DNA of 64,000 nucleotides from Siniperca chuatsi (taxonomy: Eukaryota; Chordata; Actinopteri; Centrarchiformes; Sinipercidae), in assembly GCF_020085105.1 (NCBI RefSeq), contig NC_058046.1, forward strand, positions 23,835,675-23,899,674, written 5' to 3'. Numbering within the stretch: the stretch's first letter is position 1; every line of letters starts with the position of its first letter. The position numbers were made by a program, and so were the translations under genes. The notes beneath the pieces are model-generated. The model worked only from the letters and a program-made list of their open reading frames with translations. It ran no database searches and had not been told where the DNA came from. This document shows positions 62,481 through 64,000 of this stretch, piece after piece.

Positions 62481-63275
62481 ATAGAGGGCGCCAGCGAGCT
62501 GAGGGACCCGCTCTGCGCCGCGCTTCTCAACCAGAGCCTTCATAACCAGGCGATGAAGAGAATGAGAGCCCTCCCTCTCCTCTCTTTCCTCATCCTCACC
62601 AGACATGCTTCACATCAGCTTTTCTCTTCCCTCCCCTCCCCTCCCAGACTAGGCAATAAGAGAATGTTAACAGGTTGATGCAGTGACGTGTTTTAACGAG
62701 CTAGAGAGTTTTAACAGACAAGACTGCTCCTATTCAGCCCCTGTTTACACGCAGATATCTCCAAACACACACACACACACACACACACAAACAAGACATA
62801 CACACACTTTCAGGGGTCCCAAATTGCAATTTGAGTCAGCTTGCCAAGTAAAGATGTGAAAGAGAGAATGAGAGTAACTAATCAGTGAGAGTGAAGAAGA
62901 AAATTCAACTGGAACTTGTTTTTTGTCTGCACCTTGTTATGGAAAAAAAAAAAATCTTCCAACCTTTAGACAGTATTAATCTTACTGTTTATTGCTGCTG
63001 CTATCTGCTGCGTTTGTTTCCAGACTACATGAAAGGTTTCTAACCAAACTAAAAATGAAACATGACAAAAAGCTTCCTGTGAAATAAACACATTTTGGCA
63101 GCCAAGAGGACAGGAGAAACGTTATTTATGAAATTATAATGGCTGTGGTGATCAGATCCCACTTCTCACCTGACCCTTATGTAACTTTTAAGTTAAAACT
63201 TTTACTTTGTAGATAATATAAATAATTTAAAAAATGAGCAAAAAAATTTAAAAACAATAAAAAAGTTTTAAAAAC
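62481..63275 (+). other. atxn2 3' UTR
   Basis: From the TAG (62478-62480) to just past tandem AATAAA signals at 63083-63088 and 63256-63261. It contains a CA tract (about 62766-62788) and pyrimidine-rich CTCCCCTCCCC (62630-62645). The length is inferred. Confidence 0.65.
63256..63261 (+). terminator. Likely distal polyadenylation signal of atxn2
   Basis: AATAAA followed by GT- and T-rich sequence (TTACTGTGTTTGCATTGTG). An upstream AATAAA at 63083 could give a shorter 3' UTR. Confidence 0.55.
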
Positions 63276-64000
63276 TGAATGGCTTACTGTGTTTGCATTG
63301 TGCGTTTCTCATCTGTTCCTTCATTATCATGAACGTGGGCACTGTCATTCAATCAGTCCCACATACACTGTTCACATCTGAAAATAAGTATTTAAACCTT
63401 ATTTATTTAGAAAGTCTTTTACAAGAGAATAAATAACATATGTACTTCAGTTACACAAGCAACACACTAATTAAAACATTCACAAATATTAAAAATATCA
63501 GTAAGAACTTCCTCTGAGCAATGAGTTGTTTGTTTCTAATTTAAATTGGTTTTGAAGTTTATTGCAGTAGGAAGGTGCATAGTACCCCAACAAATGCATG
63601 ATATACTCCTATTTGAGAAATGTTTGTTAAAACTACAGTGCCCAGCTGTTTTAGGAAATCAATATATATTTGTAACCTGTTTTTAAAGGTTTGCTTCTTC
63701 AGTAGGAACCAATAGGCTTGGGGCTGAAAGTATTGTGACTAATGTATGTTGTTTTTTTTTAGTATTTTCTAGAGTTGAAGCGATCAGCCGATTGATCAGT
63801 TAGTCAGCAAAATTAATCTACAACTTTTTTTAAATCTTTTTTTATAATAAAGGCTAATTTAATTTAAGGAATGGCATAAGAGTAGCCTTTAATAGCTGTT
63901 GTGTGGCGAAATAAACTTAGCTCAAAGGGCCTAACTAGGTTTTCCTGGAGCTTTTAACTGCATCTCACTGCCTTCATCATCCACTTATCACATTTAGGTC
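63276..64000. other. Downstream intergenic sequence
   Basis: AT-rich, with a repeat-like AAGCGATCAGCCGATTGATC near 63778. No gene recognised. Confidence 0.5.

Noticed and set aside
1..64000. CRISPR arrays, operons, prophage or toxin systems
   Set aside because: All repeats are microsatellites or transposon debris and all genes are spliced vertebrate genes.

Overview
The window is vertebrate nuclear DNA, almost certainly from a ray-finned (teleost, percomorph-like) fish. The evidence is GT-AG spliced genes with short exons and compact introns, four conserved vertebrate proteins, and interspersed foldback and miniature DNA transposons plus decayed LINE pieces of the kinds I associate with fish genomes. 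Long microsatellites are also present. There are no operons, CRISPR arrays or prokaryotic signals.

Four protein genes can be rebuilt exon by exon. (1) nmrk1 (minus, 25-4241) is nicotinamide riboside kinase 1; its 3' end runs off the left edge. (2) ostf1 (plus, 5198-15524) is osteoclast stimulating factor 1, an SH3-ankyrin protein, complete at 214 aa in 10 exons. nmrk1 and ostf1 are head to head across about 0.96 kb, as in human 9q21. (3) mapkapk5 (minus, 21330-34799) is the MK5/PRAK kinase, complete at 471 aa in 14 exons, convergent with ostf1. (4) atxn2 (plus, 40282-62480) is ataxin-2, complete at about 1115 aa in at least 24 exons, divergent from mapkapk5 across about 5.5 kb. In every gene the exon phases close without a frameshift.

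The genes are independent transcription units, not one pathway: NAD+ salvage, an SH3/ankyrin adaptor, a MAPK-activated kinase and an RNA-binding translation/stress-granule factor. The two gene pairs map to different human chromosomes (9q21 and 12q24), so this fish segment joins or preserves a linkage that human lacks.

Non-coding space holds a nested LINE plus miniature-transposon insertion inside mapkapk5 intron 2, two long foldback elements (6.06-6.39 kb and 18.01-18.62 kb), several terminal-inverted-repeat elements, L2-like LINE tails between mapkapk5 and atxn2, and many simple repeats. I found no wholly new system. The observations most worth checking are two candidate in-frame microexons in atxn2 (15 and 18 nt), tandem splice sites in atxn2, a uORF overlapping the atxn2 start codon, the missing polyglutamine tract, and the hairpin elements. 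Repeat family names are from recognition only; no database was searched.
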